A stretch of 13,810 bases of DNA from Eubacterium sp. Its GTDB lineage: Bacteria; Bacillota; Clostridia; Oscillospirales; Acutalibacteraceae. The stretch's first letter is position 1, and each line of letters opens with the position of its first letter. The stretch spans positions 1 through 13,810 of the forward strand of contig JAIDVA010000361.1 of the NCBI GenBank assembly GCA_029059925.1, read 5' to 3'. The translations under genes were made by a program, and so were the position numbers. The notes beneath the pieces are model-generated. The model searched no databases, was not told where the DNA came from, and worked only from the letters and a program-made list of their open reading frames with translations. Shown here piece by piece: positions 1 through 7,168 of this stretch.

Positions 1-78
1 ATATTATAGCCTAACATTACATAATATTCAACAGTAAATTTTAAGAAATATTTTAAGAACATAAATTGATATTGAGCC

Positions 79-107
79 TTGAAGTATTCTTTATTTGATG
101 TTATATT
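79..107 (+). promoter_or_regulatory. Sigma-A type promoter of the serine recombinase gene
   Basis: A -35 box TTGAAG (79-84) and a -10 box TATATT (102-107) are separated by 17 bases, 25 bases ahead of the proposed TTG start. The rest of 1-132 is very AT-rich and holds no other gene that I can see. An overlapping TATTAT at 104-109 is an alternative -10. Confidence 0.55.
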
Positions 108-132
108 ATGAGTATAAGAAGAGGTGATTATT

Positions 133-1737
133 TTGAAAGTAGCAATTTACAGCCGAAAGTCTTTGTTTACAGGCAAGGGGGAGAGTGTTGAAAATCAGAT
201 TGAGATGTGTAAGCAATACATCAAATTTTCAATGATTGATATTGAAGTTGCTGACGAGGATATATTCGTCTACGAGGACGAGGGATATTCTGCAAAGGAT
301 TTGAAACGTCCGCAGTTTCAGCAGATGATGAAAGACCTTGATACATACAAATTTGAATATATTGTCTGCTATCGTCTTGATAGACTCAGCCGTAATGTCA
401 GTGACTTTTCGGGACTTATTGAAAAACTCAACAACAAGGGTGTTAATCTGATTTGCATTAAAGAGCACTTTGACACCTCTTCGCCTATGGGTAAGGCTAT
501 GATGTATATCACCTCTGTTTTTGCTCAGCTTGAGCGTGAAACGATTGCCGAGCGTGTGCGTGACAATATGCACCTCTTGGCTCGCACAGGCAGATGGCTT
601 GGCGGTACTCCGCCGACAGGCTATCAGGGTGCAGAAGAGAGCGAGGTTATTGTTGACGGCAAGGTTAAAACCTCACACAAATTAGTATTCAGTGATGAAA
701 TTGAAACTGTAAAATTGATGTATAATTACTTTCTTGAAACGCATTCTGTATCTGCTGTCAGCAAGTATCTGATTGCTAAAAGGATAAAGTCAAAGACTAC
801 AGGCAAATATTTTTCCACGCTTGGTATTCGTGATATTCTGCAAAATCCTGTTTACTGTATTGCAGATGAAAATGCTTATAACTACTTTGCTGAAAATGGC
901 TCTGATATTTGTCAGAATCAAGAATCATGGAACGGTGAGCATGGTATTTCTACCTACAACAAAAGGGATTACAGTCGTTCGGGTGCTCCGAGAAATTCGC
1001 TGAATGAATGGATTGTTGCAATCGGTAAGCACGAAGGAATTATCAGTGGTAAAGATTGGGTATCCATTCAAAAATACTTTCACAGCAATCATAAAGAAAA
1101 GGTTGTCAATCATAGTGAGGTTGGATTACTGTCAGGCTTGATTTACTGCACAAAATGCGGTGAAAAAATGTTTTCTAAAAAACACAAAGCAACAAGTGAC
1201 AATTTCAGTTATATCTGTTCAAGCAAGCTGAAAGGAAACAACGCTCTTTGTGATTGTCCAAACCTCACAGGACAGCAGACAGATGATTTAGTTGTTGACT
1301 ATATCAAAGGTGAACTTGATAATTTTGACACCTTTACATCTGCACTTGAAAACCTGAAAAGAGAATATGAAAAAGAGCAGAATGACGATAAAGCAGACAA
1401 AATAAAAAAGGATATTGAAATTACACAAAGTGAAATCAATACCCTTGTAAATCGTTTGACGGATACAACTTTAAGCCAAGTAGCAGTTAGTGCTATTGAT
1501 AAGAAAATAGTTGAGCAAACCGAATATTTACACTCTCTTGAAAATGAACTTGCTGAGCAAAATTATGTAGAAAATAAAATTGATTTCGACACTGATGCGT
1601 TAATTGAAAGTGTTAAGTCATTCAAGAATTTATTTGATGATTTATCAATTTATGATAAACGACAGATAATTAGATTGCTTATTCAGAAAATTGAGTGGGA
1701 CGGCGAGGACTTACATATTTTTATGTACGGTGAATAA
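133..1737 (+). CDS. Large serine recombinase (site-specific integrase of a mobile element)
   Basis: This 534-residue protein is a large serine recombinase, which cuts and rejoins DNA at attachment sites through a covalent phosphoserine link. The resolvase-type catalytic domain occupies about residues 1-155. It contains YSRKS, whose last Ser (S10) is the expected nucleophile, and the conserved YRLDRLSRN (80-88) and QLERETIAERV stretches. A Recombinase domain follows, then a zinc ribbon (CTKC at 339-342, further Cys at 362, 373 and 375) and a charged coiled-coil region (about 395-490), the usual order for the TndX/TnpX-type integrases of clostridial elements. Length fits the family. I chose TTG at 133 because GAGGTGA (121-127) lies 5 bases upstream. 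An in-frame GTG at 124 falls inside that ribosome binding site. The gene runs toward a feoB remnant that begins about 50 bases after its stop, which suggests that the mobile element ends here. It appears intact. Excision partners are not in view. Confidence 0.93.
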   Translation: MKVAIYSRKSLFTGKGESVENQIEMCKQYIKFSMIDIEVADEDIFVYEDEGYSAKDLKRPQFQQMMKDLDTYKFEYIVCYRLDRLSRNVSDFSGLIEKLNNKGVNLICIKEHFDTSSPMGKAMMYITSVFAQLERETIAERVRDNMHLLARTGRWLGGTPPTGYQGAEESEVIVDGKVKTSHKLVFSDEIETVKLMYNYFLETHSVSAVSKYLIAKRIKSKTTGKYFSTLGIRDILQNPVYCIADENAYNYFAENGSDICQNQESWNGEHGISTYNKRDYSRSGAPRNSLNEWIVAIGKHEGIISGKDWVSIQKYFHSNHKEKVVNHSEVGLLSGLIYCTKCGEKMFSKKHKATSDNFSYICSSKLKGNNALCDCPNLTGQQTDDLVVDYIKGELDNFDTFTSALENLKREYEKEQNDDKADKIKKDIEITQSEINTLVNRLTDTTLSQVAVSAIDKKIVEQTEYLHSLENELAEQNYVENKIDFDTDALIESVKSFKNLFDDLSIYDKRQIIRLLIQKIEWDGEDLHIFMYGE

Positions 1738-1762
1738 GAGTATTTCAGCCGTTTATTCACCG
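1728..1762. repeat. Perfect 10-bp inverted repeat across the recombinase stop codon
   Basis: CGGTGAATAA (1728-1737) is repeated as its exact reverse complement TTATTCACCG (1753-1762), with 15 bases between. The left arm includes the stop codon of the recombinase gene. No T-tract follows, so a simple intrinsic terminator is unlikely. Its position close to the predicted recombination junction makes a role as recombinase binding arm or mRNA-end structure possible, but this is inference. Confidence 0.6.
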
Positions 1763-1764
1763 AA

Positions 1765-1815
1765 AAGCACTCAAAAATTGCCGCAATGTTGGTGGCGTAT
1801 TTCCGCTGTTAATTG
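1765..1815. other. Predicted attachment-site junction (mobile element / feoB)
   Basis: Reading frame 3 is open from 1734, but only from about 1797 does the translation match FeoB (VFPLLIAIISMFF, family form roughly NGRFPLLIA...). Upstream residues do not resemble FeoB. The crossover point of the serine recombinase is therefore placed near 1788-1802, with about 25 bases on either side forming the hybrid attL or attR site. This comes from my memory of FeoB sequences; the exact core dinucleotide cannot be fixed without the other end of the element. Confidence 0.45.
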
Positions 1816-2498
1816 CAATTATATCCATGTTTTTCTGCAAAAACAGTTTTTCGGCAGCTTTGGTGCTTTTGGCACTTATTGCAGTCTCAATGCTGATGAC
1901 CTTTGTGACATCAAAGGTGCTTACAACAACTGTTTTAAAGGGTGTGTCAAGTTCATTTGTTTTGGAACTGCCTCCATACAGAAAACCAAAATTTTTTAGA
2001 TTGATAGGGGACACAATCCGTGAAAAGGTTATATTTGTTCTTTTTCGTGCGGTTATAGTTGCAGCACCTGCAGGGCTTATCATTTGGGTGCTTGCCAATA
2101 TTAATGTTGCTGATACCACTCTGCTCAGCCGAATTGCGCAGCTGCTTGATCCTATAGGACAGTTTATAGGTCTTGACGGTGTGATGCTGCTTGCGTTTAT
2201 TTTGGGCTTTCCTGCCAACGAGATTGTTATACCAATTGCATTAATGGCATATCTTTCAACGAATCAGATGGGTGATTACTCCTCGCTTGAAAGCTTAAAA
2301 ACGATACTTGTTGACAATGGCTGGACTTGGGTGACTGCACTTTGTACCTGTATTTTCTCTATGTTCCATTTCCCTTGTTCAACAACCTTGCTGACAATAT
2401 GGAAAGAGACCAGGAGTGTGAAGTGGACACTTATGTCTCTTTTTACTCCGCTTTTAGTTGGCATTATTGTATGTGCATTGATTAATGCGATTTTTTAA
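1788..2498 (+). pseudogene. feoB: 3' remnant of ferrous iron transporter B (FeoB)
   Basis: The sequence encodes the C-terminal part of FeoB, the inner-membrane GTP-dependent Fe(II) permease. Counting from an internal ATG at 1827 (223 residues), family signatures are ELPPY (47-51), a Gate-domain helix around 66-92, GFPANEIVIP (127-136) and MFHFPCSTT with its conserved Cys (179-187), followed by a last membrane helix. Intact FeoB is about 650-800 residues with an N-terminal G domain. That domain and the first Gate helices are absent, and the missing part would lie beyond the mobile element to the left. The open frame extends back to 1734 without an in-frame ATG before 1827, and I see no ribosome binding site, so functional translation is doubtful. 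The alternative is a deletion that fused the recombinase region to feoB. The remaining coding part shows no frameshift. Confidence 0.85.
2475..2496 (+). terminator. Weak terminator-like hairpin at the feoB 3' end
   Basis: GCATT (2475-2479) and AATGC (2484-2488) form a 5-bp stem with a 4-base loop, followed closely by TTTTTT (2491-2496). It overlaps the last codons of the feoB remnant. The short stem makes it a weak terminator at best. Confidence 0.35.
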
Positions 2499-2519
2499 AT
2501 GAAAGCAACAGACAGTTGC

Positions 2520-2548
2520 TTGCTAACCCGAAAATATTGTATTATACT
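2520..2548 (+). promoter_or_regulatory. Promoter of the XRE/zinc-ribbon regulator gene
   Basis: TTGCTA (2520-2525) and TATACT (2543-2548) are 17 bases apart, ending 18 bases before the proposed start. TTGCTT (2516-2521) with TATTAT (2540-2545) is an overlapping alternative at 18 bases. It shows that the regulator is transcribed independently of the feoB remnant. Confidence 0.55.
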
Positions 2549-2566
2549 GTTTTCGAGGTGATGATT

Positions 2567-3022
2567 ATGAATACAAAAGAAATTTTGTTAGAATTGCGTA
2601 AGAAAAACAACTTAACTCAGGATGAACTTGCTGAAAAATTATTCGTTACAAGGCAGGCTGTTTCAAGGTGGGAATCAGGTGAGACGATTCCGAATTCAGA
2701 AACATTAAAGTTAATTTCAGGTTTATTTGACATTTCAATCAATACTCTCTTAGGCGCTCCGCGTAAATTGATTTGTCAATGCTGCGGTATGCCTCTTGAT
2801 GAAAGCTCAATCAGTAAAGAACAGGACGGCTCGTTTAATGAGGAATATTGTAAATGGTGCTATAATGATGGGGAATTCGTTTATACAAATCTTGATGTTT
2901 TAATAAATTTTCTTGCTAAACATATGTCTAATGAAAATCTGTCCGAAGAGCAGGCAAGATTATATTTTGAAGAGCAATTACCCAAACTGAATTATTGGCG
3001 CAAAAATGTAAATAATGATTAA
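2567..3022 (+). CDS. XRE-family transcriptional regulator with C-terminal zinc-ribbon domain
   Basis: This 151-residue protein joins two domains. Residues 4-62 form a Cro/C1-type helix-turn-helix (LTQDELAEKL then TRQAVSRWESG, the recognition helix), as in clostridial XRE regulators. Residues 70-145 match the small zinc-ribbon domain that often follows such HTHs or stands alone: CQCCGMPL (Cys70, Cys73), EYCKWCY (Cys95, Cys98) and a terminal LPKLNYWR. Four cysteines suit one zinc ion. The start is ATG 2567, because GAGGTGA (2555-2561) lies 5 bases upstream; an ATG at 2561 overlaps that site. It has its own promoter, and the next gene is convergent. The ligand, target genes and any link to the feoB locus are unknown. 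DNA binding is well supported by family, the zinc ribbon by the cysteine pattern. Confidence 0.88.
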   Translation: MNTKEILLELRKKNNLTQDELAEKLFVTRQAVSRWESGETIPNSETLKLISGLFDISINTLLGAPRKLICQCCGMPLDESSISKEQDGSFNEEYCKWCYNDGEFVYTNLDVLINFLAKHMSNENLSEEQARLYFEEQLPKLNYWRKNVNND

Positions 3023-3026
3023 TAAC

Positions 3027-3067
3027 AAAAACAAGTCATTCGGTATCGGACCAAATGACTTGTTTTA
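3027..3067. terminator. Bidirectional intrinsic terminator between convergent genes
   Basis: ACAAGTCATT (3031-3040) pairs perfectly with AATGACTTGT (3054-3063). The stem can extend inward through GGT/ACC (3042-3044 with 3050-3052). On the plus strand TTTT follows; on the minus strand the A-run at 3026-3031 gives a U-tract. It can therefore end both the regulator transcript and the leftward yhaM-prmA operon. Confidence 0.85.
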
Positions 3068-3069
3068 CT

Positions 3070-3303
3070 TTATTTCAACATTTCAGCAAGCTCAGTGAGC
3101 AGTTCCAAATCCGATTGCTGCACCTTGATATTTGCAAGCATAGGCTCATCATTGGGATTGGTTATTTTAATCTGTATAACTGAGCCTTCCTGTATACCTT
3201 TTTCCTTAACAGCTGCAAAATAGTTCTTCAGCTTGGGATGATTTTGGTCAAAAACATTTTTAGCACTGATTATTTTCATAAGTGCTGCAGGATTTAAGTT
3301 CAT
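3070..3303 (-). CDS. Small uncharacterised protein at the end of the yhaM-prmA operon
   Basis: A 77-residue protein that I do not recognise. It has an N-terminal part with NPAALMKI and NHPKLKNYF, a middle stretch rich in beta-forming residues (SVIQIKITNPN), and a helical end (LELLTELAEMLK). No signal peptide, membrane segment or cysteines are visible. The ribosome binding site GAGGAA lies about 7 bases upstream of the ATG. The gene starts 13 bases after the prmA stop, so it is very probably cotranscribed, and it ends at the shared terminator. The shape recalls small conserved clostridial proteins of unknown function. A role near translation or RNA turnover is only suggested by its neighbours. 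Confidence 0.8.
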   Translation of the reverse strand: MNLNPAALMKIISAKNVFDQNHPKLKNYFAAVKEKGIQEGSVIQIKITNPNDEPMLANIKVQQSDLELLTELAEMLK

Positions 3304-3316
3304 TTTTATTCCTCGT

Positions 3317-4258
3317 TTAACTCTTTTTTAAAACAAATACAAGCCAGCCCTTTTCTTCAAATCGCTCAACAACCTCAAAATGATTCTGAGCAAATGAGTA
3401 AAGCACCTCATCCTCACGGGTTTCTATTATACCGCCGGTGATATAAACTCCGTTATCTTCGAGAAAATTGCCGACATCTTTGTTGAATTCCATAATAATA
3501 TCGGCAACAATGTTTGCAACAACAACGCTGTATTTCCCTGTTACCTTGTCTGACAAATTGCCCTGAACTACCTGAAATCTGCTTTCGTCAAAGCCGTTTT
3601 CCTCGGCATTTGCCAGAGCAGTTTTAACTGCAAGTGAGTCGATATCAACACCAAAGGCTGATTTTGCACCAAGCAGCAGGCTTGCTATTGAGAGTATACC
3701 GCTGCCGCAGCCGATATCAAGTACTGTGGATTTATTATCAATATATTTTTCAAGTGTTTCAAGGCAGAGCTTTGTTGTAGGGTGACTGCCTGTGCCGAAA
3801 GCGAGACCCGGTTCGATGTGCAGAACGGTTCTGCCGTCTGCGTCATATTCATCCTCCCATGTCGGGCGGATAAGCAGCTTTTCTCCTATCGGCATCGGAT
3901 GGAAATATTGCTTCCAGTTATTTACCCAGTCCTCGGTAGCACAGTCATCAACCTCAAATGTATATGGAATATCCTCGCTGCTGAGTCGCTCTTCAATGAA
4001 GGAAACGGCCTCCATAGGGTTTTCATGAGGATTGACATAAACATGAATAAAGCCCTTTGTGCGGTCTGCCTTTAGCAACTCTTCCTCAATCAAATCAATA
4101 TGGGCAATCTCCATAACCTCGTTTTCAAGATCTGAATAATCCTCGATATAAATGCCGTATGGCACTACCATATTTGCAATATTGCTGGCTGTTTCGATAT
4201 CCTTTGTATCAACTGTTATTATAATTTCCGACCAGCTTTCGTTTACGATACTATCCAA
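3317..4258 (-). CDS. prmA: Ribosomal protein L11 methyltransferase
   Basis: PrmA uses S-adenosylmethionine to methylate the amino groups of ribosomal protein L11 (lysines and N-terminus in characterised homologues). The 313-residue product has the family length. An N-terminal substrate-recognition domain (1-100) is followed by a linker with DWVNNWKQYF (110-119) and the SAM-dependent Rossmann domain: GTGSHPTT (155-162), DIGCGSG (181-187, SAM loop), GVDID (203-207) and NIVA (249-252, family NILA). The start is TTG 4258, with AGGAG 9 bases upstream lying inside the last codons of the upstream gene. The stop of that gene is only 4 bases away, so translational coupling is likely. It is the middle gene of the minus-strand operon. 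All expected motifs are present, and I see no sign of damage. Confidence 0.95.
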   Translation of the reverse strand: MDSIVNESWSEIIITVDTKDIETASNIANMVVPYGIYIEDYSDLENEVMEIAHIDLIEEELLKADRTKGFIHVYVNPHENPMEAVSFIEERLSSEDIPYTFEVDDCATEDWVNNWKQYFHPMPIGEKLLIRPTWEDEYDADGRTVLHIEPGLAFGTGSHPTTKLCLETLEKYIDNKSTVLDIGCGSGILSIASLLLGAKSAFGVDIDSLAVKTALANAEENGFDESRFQVVQGNLSDKVTGKYSVVVANIVADIIMEFNKDVGNFLEDNGVYITGGIIETREDEVLYSFAQNHFEVVERFEEKGWLVFVLKKS

Positions 4259-4262
4259 TTTT

Positions 4263-5192
4263 TTATTCTCCTAAATTTACTTTATGCTCTGTTGATGAAA
4301 GACCGTGGTTGAACAGCTTTCTGTTATCAAGTGCCCACTGCCTTTCCGTGAATTTTCCCGGCTCAATCTTATTTGTTGCATTATTTATTTCAAATATTGT
4401 TGCATCAAGTGAGTCGAGTGTTGAAAGAATTTCAGCCTCTAAAAACATCGGTCTTACAGGAGAGCCGTATTCAGGCACACCGTGATGCGACAGTATCATA
4501 TGCTCTAGCAGGATTACCTTTTCATCCTCAATTCCAAGCTCTTTTGCAGTTTCTTCAATATACATTGCACCCTTTACAAGATGACCTATAAGCTCACCGC
4601 CAACGGAATAGCCGCTGCAAAGTCCTGTCTTTGATGTTTCCATTTCAAAGGTTTTTGCTACGTCGTGGAGTATTGCACCTGAAAGCAGCAGCTCTCTGTT
4701 TACATTTGGATAAACAGTGCAGACCTTTTCAGCCATTTCAACAATGGATGCCGTATGCAGCATAAGCCCGCCGACAATTGCGTGGTGCAGTCTGTATGCA
4801 GCAGGGTAAACCTCTAAGCTGTCTCTGTTTTTCAGCATAATTGATGATACAATCTGCTTTAAGTCATTATCGCTGAAATGATTGACCTTGTTAAGTAATA
4901 TTGAAAAAACGGTTTTTCCGTCATATTCTGATGCCGGTACAAAGTCCTTAATCATTTCGTCAGGAGCTTTTTTTATCATATTTATTGTGAGCTGAGGCTT
5001 GCCCTTGTAATTATCAACTGTGTATTCAATCTCAATAACCTCGCCTGCCTCAAATTGACCGTTGTTTTCAAATCTCCACACCTTAGCGGGGTATTCCTTT
5101 TTATCACTGCCTATAACAGTCATATCAAGAAAGCCATTGCCGTTTTTATCTTTTTTTTCGGCAAGCTCCTTTATAAATGCAAATGATGCCAT
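4263..5192 (-). CDS. yhaM: YhaM-family 3'-5' exoribonuclease (OB fold plus HD domain)
   Basis: This 309-residue protein matches the length and plan of Bacillus YhaM, a metal-dependent 3'-5' exoribonuclease that trims RNA ends. Residues 1-75 form an OB-fold nucleic-acid-binding domain (MASFAFIKEL, then KPQLTINMIKK). Residues 125-290 form an HD phosphohydrolase domain: LHHAIVGGLMLHT (H146), ILHDVAK (the H176-D177 dyad), HLVKGAMYI (H204), HMILSHHGVPEYG (H231, H236, H237) and LSTLDSLDA (D260). The ATG at 5192 is preceded by AGAGGT at 6-7 bases. It is the first gene of the operon with prmA and the 77-residue protein, driven by a promoter at 5269-5297. A cyclic-nucleotide phosphodiesterase is less likely, given the OB domain. 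Confidence 0.9.
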   Translation of the reverse strand: MASFAFIKELAEKKDKNGNGFLDMTVIGSDKKEYPAKVWRFENNGQFEAGEVIEIEYTVDNYKGKPQLTINMIKKAPDEMIKDFVPASEYDGKTVFSILLNKVNHFSDNDLKQIVSSIMLKNRDSLEVYPAAYRLHHAIVGGLMLHTASIVEMAEKVCTVYPNVNRELLLSGAILHDVAKTFEMETSKTGLCSGYSVGGELIGHLVKGAMYIEETAKELGIEDEKVILLEHMILSHHGVPEYGSPVRPMFLEAEILSTLDSLDATIFEINNATNKIEPGKFTERQWALDNRKLFNHGLSSTEHKVNLGE

Positions 5193-5268
5193 ATGTTAAC
5201 CTCTTTCAGGGTAATAAGGCTTGTACATAATCCGCCAAAACCCGTATATTCTTAATCTGTTCACACTT

Positions 5269-5297
5269 ATTATACAATAAATTAACTATATATTCAA
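5269..5297 (-). promoter_or_regulatory. Promoter of the yhaM-prmA operon
   Basis: On the minus strand, TTGAAT (5297-5292) and a perfect TATAAT (5274-5269) are 17 bases apart, with a TG one base before the -10 (extended -10). It lies 77 bases upstream of the yhaM start. Its -35 is only 11 bases from the -35 of the divergent promoter, so a factor bound between them could affect both units. Confidence 0.75.
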
Positions 5298-5308
5298 TGC
5301 TAATTTCC

Positions 5309-5337
5309 TTGACAAAGTATGGCTTGATTGGTATTAT
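5309..5337 (+). promoter_or_regulatory. Promoter of the PASTA pseudokinase gene
   Basis: A consensus -35 TTGACA (5309-5314) and -10 TATTAT (5332-5337) are 17 bases apart. They end 47 bases before the TTG start, with GGAGTGA (5373-5379) as ribosome binding site. This predicts a fairly strong constitutive sigma-A promoter. Confidence 0.8.
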
Positions 5338-5384
5338 ACTTTTGTATATATTTGGTTTATACTTACTTATATGGAGTGATATAA

Positions 5385-7052
5385 TTGAAGGATTTTGATA
5401 ATCTTTGTTCTAACTGCTTTGCTCAGCTTACAGGCGGCAGTATATGTGAAAGCTGCGGCTATGATAACGATGCTGAGACGAATATGATGTATCTCAGACC
5501 GAAAACTGTTCTTAATGACAGATATGTTATCGGCTCTGTTGTGGTGCACGAAAGTGATGCTGTTGTTTATATGGCATATGATATCCAGATTGATGCTGTT
5601 GTAAATGTAAGGGAATTTTTGCCAAAGGGCATTGCAAATCGTCTTGAGGGCAATAATGAAGTTCATATCAGAGAACGTTATAAGGCCAATTACGAAAAGT
5701 ACAAGGCATCCTTTGTAAAGCTTTGGTCAACGATTATTCAGATGCGAAATCTTTCTGCTGTTGTACCTGTTTTTGATGTGTTTGAGCTTAACGGAACTGC
5801 TTATGCTGTAAGCGAGCATATGGAGACCATATCTCTGCGTGAATTTCTGCTGAGAAGCCCTGACGGAAATATTCTTTGGGATCAGGTAAGAATTATGTTT
5901 ATGCCTGTTCTCACTACGCTTGAGGCACTGCATTCAAACGGAATTATTCATGGTGCAATCTGCCCTGATAATTTAGTACTTTGCCGTGATGGTAAGGTCA
6001 GATTGAAAAGTTTTTGCATTACCGAGGCGAATATGATATCATCAGATCTTGAATTCAATGCAAATGATGGCTACACGGCACTTGAGCAGTATGACAATAA
6101 TCATAAAATGTGCCCTGCAACGGATATCTATGCTTTTTCAGCTTGCATATTCCGTGCACTTGTAGGTCAGAATCCTCCTGATTCCAAGTCAAGAGAGACG
6201 AATGACAAGCTGATGATTCCAAATACGATTGCTGAGAAAATTCCTACTCATATCATAAAGGCACTCGGCGGCGGACTTCAGATTTATCCTGAAAAGAGAA
6301 CACAGACAATTGATGCTTTCAGAGAACAGCTCAGTGTTGCACCGACAGTTGTTGCAGCTGCCGCTCAGAAGCAGGAGATGCCTGAAAAGGATCCCGTTGA
6401 GGAAGAGGAATTCTATAGAGGATATCCCGGATATGATGCACCAAAGCCTAAATCAAACACAGGCAAGGTTGTAATTGCGATTTTGGTAATACTGATTATT
6501 GCTGCTGCAATTACAGGTGCATATATTGTTAAAAACGGCGGTATCAATAAGCCGGAGGAGGATACCACAGCATCTGTATCTACAGCAACCTATACGGTGC
6601 CCGATTTTGTATCTTCCGGTTATACTCAAAGTGATATTCAAAACAGCGGTGCATGGAACAGTCAGTTCACAATTTCCTTCACTTCTGATTATTCAAAGGA
6701 TGTAGCTGAGGGTGTTGTTTTCAAGCAGAGCATTGATGCCGGTGAAACGGTTGATGAAAAAACGGAAATCGTGCTTACTGTCAGCAAGGGCATAAAGACT
6801 GAGGTGCTTCCTGATGTCGGCGGTATGTCTGTTGAAGCGGCTACAAAGCCGCTTGAAAAGCTCGGCTTTACGGTTTCAACAGTTGAGATTTATAATAACG
6901 GCGGCAACACAAAGGATACTGTAAAGGCAAAATACGGTATGGCACCGGGTGCAGGCGAGGAGGTCGCAGTCGGCGAGGAGATTATTCTTCAGGTCTATGG
7001 CGAGGTTGTAACAACTACTACTCAGCCTGATGCCGATGATACAAATGAATAA
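5385..7052 (+). CDS. Membrane-anchored zinc-ribbon / pseudokinase / PASTA protein
   Basis: A 555-residue protein built like bacterial Ser/Thr kinases of the Stk/PknB class, but with a degenerate catalytic core. Residues 8-24 form a zinc ribbon (CSNC...CESC). Residues 45-315 have the kinase fold. The ATP-loop glycines are missing, the VAIK lysine position is Arg76 (VNVREF), HRD is HGA (189-191, Asp lost, Asn196 kept) and DFG is SFC (209-211). The structural motifs GYTALEQY (229-236) and TDIYAFSA (246-253) remain. A low-complexity acidic linker, one membrane helix (361-380) and two PASTA-like repeats follow (about 402-468 and 471-538). PASTA domains in kinases bind peptidoglycan fragments or lipid II, so a cell-wall sensor or scaffold without phosphotransfer is the best inference. 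The start is TTG 5385, 5 bases after GGAGTGA. The gene is monocistronic, with its own promoter and terminator. Residual unusual kinase activity cannot be excluded. Confidence 0.87.
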   Translation: MKDFDNLCSNCFAQLTGGSICESCGYDNDAETNMMYLRPKTVLNDRYVIGSVVVHESDAVVYMAYDIQIDAVVNVREFLPKGIANRLEGNNEVHIRERYKANYEKYKASFVKLWSTIIQMRNLSAVVPVFDVFELNGTAYAVSEHMETISLREFLLRSPDGNILWDQVRIMFMPVLTTLEALHSNGIIHGAICPDNLVLCRDGKVRLKSFCITEANMISSDLEFNANDGYTALEQYDNNHKMCPATDIYAFSACIFRALVGQNPPDSKSRETNDKLMIPNTIAEKIPTHIIKALGGGLQIYPEKRTQTIDAFREQLSVAPTVVAAAAQKQEMPEKDPVEEEEFYRGYPGYDAPKPKSNTGKVVIAILVILIIAAAITGAYIVKNGGINKPEEDTTASVSTATYTVPDFVSSGYTQSDIQNSGAWNSQFTISFTSDYSKDVAEGVVFKQSIDAGETVDEKTEIVLTVSKGIKTEVLPDVGGMSVEAATKPLEKLGFTVSTVEIYNNGGNTKDTVKAKYGMAPGAGEEVAVGEEIILQVYGEVVTTTTQPDADDTNE

Positions 7053-7063
7053 CTGAATTTTTT

Positions 7064-7102
7064 AGGCTCTGCGGACAGCTTGATGTCCGCAGGGCTTTTT
7101 GT
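7064..7102 (+). terminator. Strong intrinsic terminator after the pseudokinase gene
   Basis: TGCGGAC (7070-7076) pairs with GTCCGCA (7085-7091). The stem extends outward through GGCTC/GGGCT-type pairs with two G-U wobbles, and a T-run begins at 7096. The stem is GC-rich and the loop short. Confidence 0.9.
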
Positions 7103-7133
7103 TTTGCGTTATCTTAATATTTTTGTTTTATCC

Positions 7134-7160
7134 TGTAACTTTTTTGAAAATCATATCGTT
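7134..7160 (+). promoter_or_regulatory. ECF-type autoregulatory promoter of the sigma operon
   Basis: TGTAAC (7134-7139) and CGTT (7157-7160) are 17 bases apart. This matches the usual ECF sigma promoter pattern in Firmicutes (AAC in the -35, CGT in the -10), and no good sigma-A pair of correct spacing overlaps it. It lies 74 bases upstream of the ECF sigma gene, so the sigma factor probably drives its own operon. This is inferred from the motif only. Confidence 0.55.
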
Positions 7161-7168
7161 ATATAAGT

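Noticed and set aside
1691..1999. 102-codon plus-strand frame overlapping the recombinase end and the feoB remnant
   Set aside because: It lies in a different frame from FeoB, has no ribosome binding site, and its translation is cysteine-rich noise; the FeoB frame explains this DNA.
1757..2218. 153-codon minus-strand frame
   Set aside because: It is antisense to the feoB remnant, with low-complexity Ser/Thr/Ala content and no start signal.
3782..4075. 97- and 78-codon plus-strand frames inside prmA
   Set aside because: They are antisense to a well-supported gene, with no ribosome binding site or plausible domain.
5193..5268. Possible riboswitch or leader RNA upstream of yhaM
   Set aside because: The 76-base leader shows no stable long hairpin, terminator or recognisable aptamer.
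7144..7167. Sigma-A promoter TTGAAA / TATAAG upstream of the ECF sigma gene
   Set aside because: The spacing is only 12 bases, too short for a functional pair; the ECF-type motif fits better.
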